From positions 1 to 64,000 of the forward strand of contig WGMT01000033.1 in assembly GCA_016124945.1 (NCBI GenBank): a stretch of 64,000 nt of DNA, given 5' to 3'. A model generated the notes under the pieces. The model was not told the origin of the DNA and did not search any database. It saw nothing but the letters and a program-made list of their open reading frames with translations. The DNA is from a bacterium (GTDB taxonomy: Bacteria > Chloroflexota > Anaerolineae > Caldilineales > Caldilineaceae). The translations under genes were made by a program, and so were the position numbers. Below are positions 34,313 to 42,539 of the stretch, in pieces (position 1 is the stretch's first letter; every line of letters begins with the position of its first letter).

Positions 34313-35143
34313 ATGACTCTGCTACGCGATTGGAAATTCACCCTGGGTGCGGCCATCGTTTTAGGATTGCTGCTCTTCAGCCTGCTTGGGCGTCCTTTTG
34401 TGGACCCGGCGTCGATCCGCGTGGGGGCGAACACTTTCAATCTGCCTCCTTCGGCGGCGTTCTGGCTGGGTACAGACAATGTCGGACGCGATATCTTCGG
34501 GCTGATGGTGCATGGCATCCCGCCGACGTTGCTGGTGGGGGTGATTGCCGGTGGGTTGAGCACGATTGTGGGCACCTCGTTGGGCGTGACGGCAGGCTAC
34601 TTCGGCGGGCGCGCCGACGCCATCATTCGTAGCGCCGCCGATGTGGCGTTGACCGTGCCCACGCTGGCAATTTTGATCACCATCGCCGCCTACCTGCGCA
34701 GCGTCACCATCCCCATGACAGCCGTGATCGTTGCCGTCCTGGCCTGGGCCGGGCCGACGCGGACCATCCGCGCGCAGACGTTGAGCATGCGCGAGCGCCA
34801 GTTCATCCCCCTCTCCAAAATGTCGGCGGCCAACGATTTTGAGGTGATCTTCATCGAAATCCTGCCCAACCTGCTGCCCTACATCGCCGCCGGCTTCGTG
34901 GGCGCGCTCTCGGGCGGCATCCTGGCTTCGGTGGGCATCCAACTCCTGGGGCTGGGGCCGCTGCTTATCCCCAACCTGGGCATGATCCTCCAATTTGCCA
35001 TGAATTCCGGCGCCATCTACCAGGGCATGTGGTGGTGGTGGGGTCCGCCTGCATTGACGCTGATCCTGCTCTTTGTGGGCCTCTTTTTGATCAGCATGGC
35101 GTTTGACCAGTTTGCGAACCCGCGATTGAAGATGACAAGGTGA
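34313..35143 (+). CDS. ABC transporter permease, DppC/OppC type
   Basis: A 276-aa second permease of the family 5 importer. It shows the DppC motif LGTDNVGRDIFGLMV, the membrane segment TLLVGVIAGGLSTIVGTSLGV followed by AGYFGGRADAI, and an EAA-like region (FIPLSKMSAANDFEVIFIEILPNL). It resembles the partial DppC at the start of the window but is a separate gene. ATG at 34313 has AAGGAA upstream. The next gene's ribosome site AAGGTGAG overlaps its last codons. Confidence 0.92.
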   Translation: MTLLRDWKFTLGAAIVLGLLLFSLLGRPFVDPASIRVGANTFNLPPSAAFWLGTDNVGRDIFGLMVHGIPPTLLVGVIAGGLSTIVGTSLGVTAGYFGGRADAIIRSAADVALTVPTLAILITIAAYLRSVTIPMTAVIVAVLAWAGPTRTIRAQTLSMRERQFIPLSKMSAANDFEVIFIEILPNLLPYIAAGFVGALSGGILASVGIQLLGLGPLLIPNLGMILQFAMNSGAIYQGMWWWWGPPALTLILLFVGLFLISMAFDQFANPRLKMTR

Positions 35144-35151
35144 GAGCACCC

Positions 35152-36204
35152 ATGACAAACCCACCATCCCCAAACACCCCGCCCGTCCTCCGTGTCGAGG
35201 ATCTGGTGATCCACTACGAAACCGCACGTGGACCCGTGCAGGCGGTCAACGGTGTCTCGTTTCAGATTGAGGCCGGTCAGCGCTTTGGGCTGGTGGGCGA
35301 ATCGGGCTGCGGCAAGTCTACGCTGGTGACGGCCTTCCTGCGCATGACCAAGCCGCCCGGCGTGATCAAGGCCGGCGCCGTCTACCTGGGCGATGTGGAA
35401 TTGATGTCGCTGCGCAAAGACGAAATGCGCCGCATGCGCTGGAACGAGATCGCCTTGATCCCACAGGGAGCCATGAACTCGCTGAATCCAGTGGTCCGCG
35501 TCAAGGATCAACTGCGCGATGTCATCGAAGTGCACCGCCCGCGTCACTGGGCTCGCCGCGAAATGGACGAATTCATCGTCGGCCTGCTGGATCGGGTGGA
35601 ATTGCAGCCACATGTGGCCGATCTCTACCCCCATCAACTGAGTGGCGGCATGAAGCAGCGTGTCTGCATCGCCATGGCCACGGCGCTCAACCCACGCCTG
35701 ATCATCGCCGACGAACCCACCAGCGCCCTGGATGTGGTGACCCAGCGTGCTGTGATGCAGATGCTCACCGCCGTGCAAGACGAAGTGGGCGCGTCGCTCA
35801 TCCTCATCGGCCACGACATGGGGCTGGTGGCGCAGGTGGTGGACCGGCTGGCGGTGATGTATGCGGGCAAAGTCGCCGAATTGGGCACGGTACATCAGAT
35901 CTACAAAGAGCCGTTGCACCCGTACACCCAACTGCTGCTTTCGTCGCTGCCCTCACCCCGTGAACGGCGACCCCGGCGATCCATCACCGGCCTGCCGCCG
36001 GCGTTGATCAACCCGCCGCAGGGCTGTCTCTTTCACCCGCGCTGTCCCCAAGCGATGGACATTTGTAAGCACACGGCGCCCACCTACCGTGAAGTAGACG
36101 GTGGTCACTTTGTGGCCTGTCATCTCTACGATGAGTCTATGACTCAGATCGTGTTACAGCAAGGCGCGTTCAAACCAGGCACGTTCAAAAAGGAGGCGCG
36201 ATGA
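35152..36204 (+). CDS. ABC transporter ATPase, DppD/OppD type
   Basis: A 350-aa nucleotide-binding subunit. Walker A is GESGCGKST, the ABC signature LSGGMKQR, Walker B LIIADEPTSALD, and the H-loop His is in IGHDMGL. The C-terminal oligopeptide-transporter extension contains the Cys-rich motif GCLFHPRCPQAMDIC that ligates a 4Fe-4S cluster in DppD/OppD proteins. ATG at 35152 is preferred to GTG at 35140 because AAGGTGAG sits 7 bases before it. Its last four bases overlap the start of the next ATPase gene (ATGA). Confidence 0.94.
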   Translation: MTNPPSPNTPPVLRVEDLVIHYETARGPVQAVNGVSFQIEAGQRFGLVGESGCGKSTLVTAFLRMTKPPGVIKAGAVYLGDVELMSLRKDEMRRMRWNEIALIPQGAMNSLNPVVRVKDQLRDVIEVHRPRHWARREMDEFIVGLLDRVELQPHVADLYPHQLSGGMKQRVCIAMATALNPRLIIADEPTSALDVVTQRAVMQMLTAVQDEVGASLILIGHDMGLVAQVVDRLAVMYAGKVAELGTVHQIYKEPLHPYTQLLLSSLPSPRERRPRRSITGLPPALINPPQGCLFHPRCPQAMDICKHTAPTYREVDGGHFVACHLYDESMTQIVLQQGAFKPGTFKKEAR

Positions 36205-37214
36205 GCGCTCCACTGTTGCAGGTTGAGAATGTCACCAAGGTTTACGGCGGCGACGGCAGTCAGGCGAAGGCAAACGTGGCGCTCGACGGCTTCTCGTTGA
36301 CCATCGACGGCGAAACGCCGCGCATCACCACAATCGCCGGTGAAAGCGGCAGCGGCAAAACGACGTTGGCCAACCTGGTGTTGGGCTTTCTCACACCGAC
36401 AACAGGGCAGGTGCGTTATCGTGGAGAGTCGATCCATGCGCTCTCAAAGCAGGCTTGGTTTGCCTACCGTCAGGAGATCCAGGCGATCTTTCAAAATCCG
36501 TTCGAGGTCTACAACCCATTTTACAAAGTGGATCACGTCTTCAACTTTGCCATGCGCAAATTCAAACTGGCGAGAAGTCCAGGCAGAGAAAAGGCCATGA
36601 TCGAAGAGGCGCTGGAGGTGGTCGGCCTGCGTCCTGCCGAGATCCTGGGGCGCTATCCCCATGAACTGAGTGGTGGACAGCGCCAGCGTCTGATGATTGC
36701 ACGCGCCTTCCTGCTCAAACCACGGCTGATTGTGGCCGATGAGCCTGTCTCAATGATCGATGCCTCGCTGCAGGCGCGCATTCTGGACATTTTCGAGCTG
36801 CTCAAAAACGAGTACGGCATCTCTTTCCTCTACATCACCCACGATCTGTCGACAGCCTACCAGATCAGCGACGACATTTACGTCCTCTACCTGGGTTCGG
36901 TGATGGAGCATGGCAATATCGACTCGGTGATGCAACGCCCTGAGCATCCTTACACCCAACTTCTGCTCAGTTCAATTCCTGTCCCCGATCCCGATGTGCG
37001 CTGGGAAGGGGCTGTGAAGTCACCTGTCGAAGAACGCAGCCTGCGGTCTGTCGCGTCCACACAGCGTTGCAAATACTTTCCACATTGCATCAACGGCAAC
37101 GGCGATTGTCACCGGCGGCCCACTACGTTGGAGATCCGCCCCGATCACTGGGTGGCCTGTCATACACCCGAAAGCGTTGCCGATACCCTTTTTACCCTCA
37201 AGGAGCCACGATGA
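36201..37214 (+). CDS. ABC transporter ATPase, DppF/OppF type
   Basis: A 337-aa second nucleotide-binding subunit. Walker A is GESGSGKTT, the signature LSGGQRQR, and the H-loop THDLSTA. Walker B reads LIVADEPVSMIDASL, the SMID variant (instead of SALD) frequent in DppF/OppF homologues. The C-terminal extension RCKYFPHCINGNGDCHRR keeps three Cys residues, consistent with a cluster-binding segment. It overlaps its neighbours on both sides by 4 bases (ATGA), which indicates tight translational coupling. Confidence 0.93.
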   Translation: MSAPLLQVENVTKVYGGDGSQAKANVALDGFSLTIDGETPRITTIAGESGSGKTTLANLVLGFLTPTTGQVRYRGESIHALSKQAWFAYRQEIQAIFQNPFEVYNPFYKVDHVFNFAMRKFKLARSPGREKAMIEEALEVVGLRPAEILGRYPHELSGGQRQRLMIARAFLLKPRLIVADEPVSMIDASLQARILDIFELLKNEYGISFLYITHDLSTAYQISDDIYVLYLGSVMEHGNIDSVMQRPEHPYTQLLLSSIPVPDPDVRWEGAVKSPVEERSLRSVASTQRCKYFPHCINGNGDCHRRPTTLEIRPDHWVACHTPESVADTLFTLKEPR

Positions 37215-38092
37215 ACGCATTTTCGCTTGGCGTTAACATCCTCTCGAAGGATCTGAGCAGCTACCTGCTCCGTCTTCGCGAGATCGGATTTGAGCATCTT
37301 TACTACAACGGCGGCCTCTTTGCCCGCCCCGAAAGTGAGCTGCAAGAGGCCGTCGATCTGTGTGACCAACACGGGATCACGCCCTTCGCCGCCCATGCCG
37401 CAGGACAGTTCCTGCCTGATCATCCCGACAAGTTGGCAGACAAGATCGCCCAGCACAAAGCCATGCTCGACAAGGCACACCTGTTGCGCTGTCAATCTGT
37501 CACCTTTCACGTGGGGTCGGTGGACAACGTGCGCAACGAGGAATCGGCGGCCTTCATTGCCGCCATCGGCGCCGACCGCTTTGACGAGATGAACTTCCGC
37601 ACCGTGCGCGAACTGGCCGACTATGCCGCCCGTCGCAACATGAAGATCGCCATCGAAAATCTGTCGCGCGACATTGTCAACAACTACGTGCGCGATATTG
37701 TGGACATTGAACGTGTTATCGCCGGGGCCGACGTCAACGTGGGCGTGGGCATCTGCGTCGACGCTGGACACGCCCACATTTCTGGCCTGCGCGCCGGTGA
37801 CATGATCCGCCGCGCCGGTGCCTGCCTCATCGAAACCCATTTCAACGACAACTTCGGCTGGCTCTCCCCCATCAACGCCATCAACGACATTCACCGTCCG
37901 CCGGGCGTAGGCACCGTCGATTGGGTGGACGTCGTCGCCGCCCTGCACGAGATCCACTACGCCGGGCCTGTCATCTTTGAACTGGGGCCCAAGTTCGACA
38001 CCGACGACGTCGACACCTTCCTGCGCCTGGCCTACGACAACTGGCGGCAGTTTGAATCGGTCTATCGTTTTCATCAGGAGTCGGGAGTGTAG
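37211..38092 (+). CDS. Xylose-isomerase-like TIM barrel (sugar phosphate isomerase/epimerase family)
   Basis: A 293-aa AP-endonuclease-2/xylose-isomerase-like TIM-barrel protein. Likely metal ligands are in IAIENLS (Glu), CVDAGHAH (Asp, His), ETHFNDNFG (His) and FELGP (Glu); FHVGSV is the usual strand 4. Members isomerise or epimerise sugars, ketoses or inosose derivatives. Start ATG overlaps the DppF stop (ATGA), and AGGAG precedes it. Coupling to the importer suggests it acts on the imported compound, which points to a sugar or cyclitol rather than peptides (inference). Confidence 0.88.
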   Translation: MNAFSLGVNILSKDLSSYLLRLREIGFEHLYYNGGLFARPESELQEAVDLCDQHGITPFAAHAAGQFLPDHPDKLADKIAQHKAMLDKAHLLRCQSVTFHVGSVDNVRNEESAAFIAAIGADRFDEMNFRTVRELADYAARRNMKIAIENLSRDIVNNYVRDIVDIERVIAGADVNVGVGICVDAGHAHISGLRAGDMIRRAGACLIETHFNDNFGWLSPINAINDIHRPPGVGTVDWVDVVAALHEIHYAGPVIFELGPKFDTDDVDTFLRLAYDNWRQFESVYRFHQESGV

Positions 38093-38098
38093 GGGATT

Positions 38099-38224
38099 GG
38101 TGATTAGTGATTGGTGATTGGTCTTGAAATAGCGTCTGGATGTACGTATGCGTGTGGTCGTTAAGACTGTTATACTTCCATTCACACGCGCATTGCCAAG
38201 CCTAATCACCAATCACTAATCACC
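38099..38224. repeat. Hairpin with perfect 21-bp arms of GGTGATTAG/GATTGG units
   Basis: The 21-base arm at 38099-38119 is complementary to 38204-38224, with an 84-base loop. It begins 7 bases after the isomerase stop and ends 18 bases before the methyltransferase start. The arm sequence is closely similar to that of the hairpin at 46644-46755. Confidence 0.8.
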
Positions 38225-38242
38225 ACACTCGAAAGGATCAAC

Positions 38243-38887
38243 ATGGAAGCTTGGAATCAGGCGTGGGCAACAGAGGACGGACGTGAGGCGTGGCTGAAGC
38301 CGGAACCGTTCGTGGCGGATGCAGTCAAGCGGCTTCATCGGGGACAGGTGCGGCGGGTGCTTGATCTAGGCTTTGGGGTGGGGCGACACGCCATCCTGCT
38401 GGCGCAGGCGGGCTTTGAGGTGCATGGCATCGACGCCGCCGCCAACGGACGCGACTACGCCGAACAGTGGGCCGAGCAGGAAGGGCTGTCTTTAACTCTC
38501 TCGGTGGGCGACATGACCACGATCCCCTACCCCGACGGCTATTTTGACGCTGTGTTGACCTGGAACGTCATCTACCACGGGCTGGCGGCGACGATCCGGC
38601 AGACGATTGGCGAGATCGAGCGTGTCCTACAGCCAGGGGGATGGCTGATCTGTTCGCTGATCTCGACACAGAATCCCAAATACGGCATTGGCAACGAAGT
38701 GGAGTACCACACCTATGTCATCCCCGGCGGCGGCGAAAAGGAACATCCCCATCGCTACTTCGACGCCGTGGATGTGACGACCTATCTGCACAATTTCGAG
38801 ATCCTGCGCCAGGAAGACAGCCCCCAACAGCGCGTCGACGACTATCACTGGCACATCCTGGCGCGGCTGCGTAGCGGATCACGCTGA
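38243..38887 (+). CDS. Class I SAM-dependent methyltransferase
   Basis: A 214-aa methyltransferase with a Rossmann-like core. Motif I is VLDLGFGVGRHAILLAQAGF (SAM binding), acidic loop HGIDAAAN, motif II SVGDMTTIPYPDGYFDAVLTWNVIYHG, and motif III VLQPGGWLICSLIS. This is the UbiE/Methyltransf_11 type acting on small molecules. The acceptor is unknown. It follows the importer operon across a hairpin and overlaps the convergent histidine kinase gene by 9 bases at its 3' end. Confidence 0.9.
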   Translation: MEAWNQAWATEDGREAWLKPEPFVADAVKRLHRGQVRRVLDLGFGVGRHAILLAQAGFEVHGIDAAANGRDYAEQWAEQEGLSLTLSVGDMTTIPYPDGYFDAVLTWNVIYHGLAATIRQTIGEIERVLQPGGWLICSLISTQNPKYGIGNEVEYHTYVIPGGGEKEHPHRYFDAVDVTTYLHNFEILRQEDSPQQRVDDYHWHILARLRSGSR

Positions 38888-41266
38888 GGTAGTGGGAACA
38901 TGCAGGCGAAACGTGCTGCCGACGCCTGGCTCGCTCTCGAAAGAGACGAAGCCGTTGTGCCGTTCGAGCACCTTCTGAGCAACGGGCAACCCCAACCCAA
39001 ATCCTCGTTCCGAACGGGCGTCATCTTCGCGGAAGAATCGCTCGAAGATGCGTGCCTGTGTCTCTGGCGACATGCCTATGCCGGTGTCTGCCACTTCTAT
39101 GACAATGTGCCCGTCTTCTAGAAAAAGCCTGAGGGTCACTCGCCCGTGATTCGTATAGCGAATGGCGTTGTCGACGATGTTGCGCACTGCCAGATTTAAG
39201 TGGAAGCCGTCTCCATAGATGAGGGGCAGATCGTCGGGCATCTCCAGTTCAAACGCCAGCCCCTTTTCGTCGACCGTTACCCGCTTAGACTCAAATTCGC
39301 TCAACACGATGTGACGAAGATTCAGTGGTTTTGAATCGAGTGCGCTTTTGTTGTCAAGGCGAGCGATTGTAAGCAGATCACTCACCAGGTCATTCATGGA
39401 GTCGACCTGCTTCTCGATGGTCGTCAGCCTGTCGAGTAGCTTCTCTTCGTGCGAAAGACGCTTCAGCGCATAGGCCGACAACCCGATGATGGAAAGGGGT
39501 GTCCGAAACTCGTGTGAAGCGTCTCGAATGAATTTGCTGAGAATCTGTGCCCGTTGGCTTTCCAACTCCAGTGCCGTTATCTGGTTTTGGATTTCTTTTT
39601 GCTCGGTAATGTCGGTGATGGTTTCGTAGAGGTGACCGACGATGGCCGGCTCCGATGAATTGTCGACTTGGGTGATGCGGCGCAACCAGCGTGTCTGCCC
39701 GTCTTTGTGGCGGATGCGAAACTCGGTTTCTGTCGGCTGCGCGTAGCGAGACCAGGTCAGCGCCGCCTTTTCACGATCTTGAGAGACCACAATCGACATC
39801 GGCCCACCCATCGCTGTGATTTCATCCAGTGTATGGCCACTGATCTCTACCAAAGACTTGCCACGTTCCCATTCAAGTGTCATCTGCCCATCGACATGCA
39901 TTTGGTAAACACATGCATAGTCCGCCATCATTTCAGACAAGACCTGATAGCGTTTCTGGCTGGCTTTCAGATCTTCGATGAGCTGTAGGCGTTCTACAGC
40001 CGCGCCGATCTGTTGGCAGATTGTGTCAGCCAGCCTGATCTCCTGTCGTTTCCAGGAGCGGGGTGATGTTGAATAAAGCACCATTGTGCCGATGTTCACA
40101 TTGTGAGACTTTAACGACGTAAGCAGTACGGCGCGTCCACCGAACTGGCTTATGTGTTTGGCTGCTTCGTCCAGTTCGGCATTGCCTGTCTGCACGCCCA
40201 GCACATCAGAAACGATGAATCGTTCACGTTGCGGAAACGTCTCGTTTGTCATGCGCGCATAGATTAACTCGGTACCGGGTGGCACATTTCGCATGATCTG
40301 AATTGATGGCGTCCAAATGATGCCACCGTCCACCTGCAAGAGAGCACTGAGTTTGTCAAGAACCATCTCAAAAAGGGGTGTCAACTCCGTAACATTGATT
40401 GAGGCGGTGATGATGTCGTTCAATACCTCAGCGTGCGCCGTGCGTTGGGCCAGTTCAACATTCAGCGCTTCTCGTTCCGTCACATCGCGGACGATACTCT
40501 GAATGTAGAGCGGACGGTCTTCGCCGTCGCGTACAAGTTCCACGTTTACCTCGGTGGGGAAACGCTCGCCGCTCTTTTTGTAGAACCAGCGGTGGTACAG
40601 GGGAATCTTTTCGCCGTCGAGCAGGCGTTGCAGCATCCGCTTGCTGGCAGCCTGTTCCGCCGACGTCTGTACGTAGGACATTGTCCGCAACTCTTGCATA
40701 GAATAGCCGAGCATGTCGGCGGCCCGCTGATTGGCGTTGATGTGGCGGCCTTCTAAATCCAGCAGATAGACGGCATCGTTGCTCTGATTGAAGAGCGCTT
40801 CATAGCGGGCCTTCGTTGTGCGCAGTGCTTGTTCCGTTTCGATGCGTTCGGTGATATCGCGCTGAATACCGAAGTGACCAATGTATGCGCCGTCGTCATT
40901 TTTGATCCAGAGGTAATCCCCTTCCACCCACATCAGGCTGCCGTCAAGCCGTCTTTCCTCTGTTTGTACATGCAATCCTCCGGCATTCAGGAAATCTCGC
41001 CATACGTTACGGCACTGCTCTACGTCGTGGGCAAAAAAATCTAGCGGGGTTCGTCCCAGAAGCTCGTTCGCTTTCGCTCCATATTGGGCATCGAAAGCTG
41101 GGTTGGTTGCAGTGATGCGTTGATGAGAGATGACATAATCGAGCACTTCGTCTTGGGGATTGTCCTTGTCCCAATGGACGGGCGTATCGAGCATCATAAA
41201 AAAGATGCCGTCGAGTGACTGGGCAAACATGGCTTCCAAAAGCGAGTACTGGTTAATGCCGTTCAC
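38879..41266 (-). CDS. PAS-PAS-GAF-PAS hybrid sensor histidine kinase
   Basis: A 795-aa soluble sensor kinase without transmembrane segments. Order: PAS 1 (about 10-145, ending IQRDITERIE), PAS 2 (about 150-270, RDVTERE), a GAF-like domain (about 285-440), PAS 3 (about 445-560), HisKA with phospho-acceptor His585 in RDASHEFRTPL, and HATPase_c with N-box NIVDNAIRYT, G1 VADTGIGMS and G2 GFGLGLPVA. The start is GTG at 41266. No response regulator is adjacent, so it is an orphan kinase here. PAS domains suggest redox, light or small-molecule sensing, but no cofactor Cys or His can be singled out. Confidence 0.93.
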   Translation of the reverse strand: MNGINQYSLLEAMFAQSLDGIFFMMLDTPVHWDKDNPQDEVLDYVISHQRITATNPAFDAQYGAKANELLGRTPLDFFAHDVEQCRNVWRDFLNAGGLHVQTEERRLDGSLMWVEGDYLWIKNDDGAYIGHFGIQRDITERIETEQALRTTKARYEALFNQSNDAVYLLDLEGRHINANQRAADMLGYSMQELRTMSYVQTSAEQAASKRMLQRLLDGEKIPLYHRWFYKKSGERFPTEVNVELVRDGEDRPLYIQSIVRDVTEREALNVELAQRTAHAEVLNDIITASINVTELTPLFEMVLDKLSALLQVDGGIIWTPSIQIMRNVPPGTELIYARMTNETFPQRERFIVSDVLGVQTGNAELDEAAKHISQFGGRAVLLTSLKSHNVNIGTMVLYSTSPRSWKRQEIRLADTICQQIGAAVERLQLIEDLKASQKRYQVLSEMMADYACVYQMHVDGQMTLEWERGKSLVEISGHTLDEITAMGGPMSIVVSQDREKAALTWSRYAQPTETEFRIRHKDGQTRWLRRITQVDNSSEPAIVGHLYETITDITEQKEIQNQITALELESQRAQILSKFIRDASHEFRTPLSIIGLSAYALKRLSHEEKLLDRLTTIEKQVDSMNDLVSDLLTIARLDNKSALDSKPLNLRHIVLSEFESKRVTVDEKGLAFELEMPDDLPLIYGDGFHLNLAVRNIVDNAIRYTNHGRVTLRLFLEDGHIVIEVADTGIGMSPETQARIFERFFREDDARSERGFGLGLPVAQKVLERHNGFVSFESEPGVGSTFRLHVPTTSA

Positions 41267-41410
41267 AGAAGTGTCTTCCCACGCTAGTAAGGTTATGGCT
41301 GCATAAGCTATATCTTACTTCTGTTATTGCCAAAGATCATGTGTGAAATCTCTCATACGCCATTTCTTGTATAGCTATGGCTGTGCAAAACTTGTCCTTG
41401 CCACACAAAA

Positions 41411-41520
41411 TTGGCCTATTCGCTTGAGGATGAGCCAAAGCGCACGAAACGACAGGACATTTGTCCTGTGACAACGGCGCGCACTTGATCCAACCTAAGG
41501 ATAGCCCATTCAAGCGAATG
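41411..41520. repeat. Imperfect nested palindrome upstream of the FSTE-repeat genes
   Basis: ATTCGCTTGA (41418-41427) pairs with TCAAGCGAAT (41510-41519), and ACAGGACA (41452-41459) with TGTCCTGT (41462-41469). It ends about 20 bases before the first FSTE-repeat gene, so it may lie in its leader. The rest of the 273-base gap should hold divergent promoters, which were not resolved. Confidence 0.55.
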
Positions 41521-41539
41521 TGTTTGAGAGGAGGTTCTT

Positions 41540-42529
41540 ATGCCGTTACGACGTTCTGCAACCGTCGTCGTGCTGTTGATCTGTCTACTCCTTTTGAGCC
41601 TGCAACCCCCGTCCGGCGTGCACAGCGCCGGCAACTTAAGCGCGTGCGCCGAGTTCGCCTTTTCCACGGAAGAAGAGTTTGTCACCCAGGGGCCTGTGCC
41701 TGCCGACGGCAACCCGGTTATCTCTGACGGCGATCTGCTGGGGCCTAATCACACGATCTGCGCCCGCAATCAGGAATTGCTGGCGAAGTGGCAGATCGCG
41801 CCTGATCTCGGCCTCGACGCCGTGGACGTGCTTGATGTTGAGCGCAACCTCGTCGCCTTCTCCACCGAGTTAGACGATCCACAGGGCCGCTTCGGGGCAG
41901 GTGACCTGCTTGCCACCAATGGCGCGGTCATCCCCAACGCTGCGTTGTTGACGCTCTTTCAGGTAGGCCGTGATCTGGGCCTAGACGCCGTCCACTTCGT
42001 CGGCGCGCCGGCGCAGATCGTCGCCTTTTTGGAAGAAGGCGCGGACAAAGCGCCGGATGACTGGCTCGGCGGCGCTCTCATCGAATCGCTCAACCGCTAC
42101 GATGTGGACCTCTGGTTTTCCACCGAAGGGACGGAGTTGAGCGCCTCGACAGCGCCTATCCTCGACGGAACGTTGCTCTCGGCGCGCACAGGGGCGGTTG
42201 TCCTCGATCAGCCGGTGCTTTTTATGGCTTCGGTGCCCGCCGGTATCCCAGAACGTGGCGTTGACTTTGGGCTGGACGCCGTTACCGCGCCGCGGGTAGG
42301 TGACGCCACTGCAGTGCGTTTTTCCACCGAGATTCTCTACCGGGGCGAGCCGCCGTTCACCGATGGCGACGTCTTACGTGTGGGCAGCGGTGTGGAGATC
42401 CCCCACGCCGACCTGATCACGTCCTTCGAGCCGCTCGCCCGCTTCTTGGGCGTCGACGCGCTCTTCATGCGCTTCGAGAAGGTGGGCGATCTCTACCTGC
42501 CTATCATCCTGCTACAAAGTCAGGAGTGA
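41540..42529 (+). CDS. Secreted FSTE/GDLL/GLDA-repeat protein 1
   Basis: A 329-aa exported protein with a signal peptide (VVVLLICLLLLSLQPPSGVHSAG). The mature part is four degenerate repeats of about 65-75 residues, each with F-S-T-E at the start, G-D-x-L in the middle and L-G-L/V-D-A near the end: FSTEEEF, FSTELDDPQGRF, FSTEGTEL and FSTEILYRG. It ends DLYLPIILLQSQE, recalling the YLP motif ending two other secreted proteins here. No known family is recognised; Asp-rich GD turns suggest metal binding or a beta-propeller-like fold (inference). GAGGAGG precedes the ATG. Ten bases separate it from its paralogue. Confidence 0.8.
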   Translation: MPLRRSATVVVLLICLLLLSLQPPSGVHSAGNLSACAEFAFSTEEEFVTQGPVPADGNPVISDGDLLGPNHTICARNQELLAKWQIAPDLGLDAVDVLDVERNLVAFSTELDDPQGRFGAGDLLATNGAVIPNAALLTLFQVGRDLGLDAVHFVGAPAQIVAFLEEGADKAPDDWLGGALIESLNRYDVDLWFSTEGTELSASTAPILDGTLLSARTGAVVLDQPVLFMASVPAGIPERGVDFGLDAVTAPRVGDATAVRFSTEILYRGEPPFTDGDVLRVGSGVEIPHADLITSFEPLARFLGVDALFMRFEKVGDLYLPIILLQSQE

Positions 42530-42539
42530 GGAGGACCCA

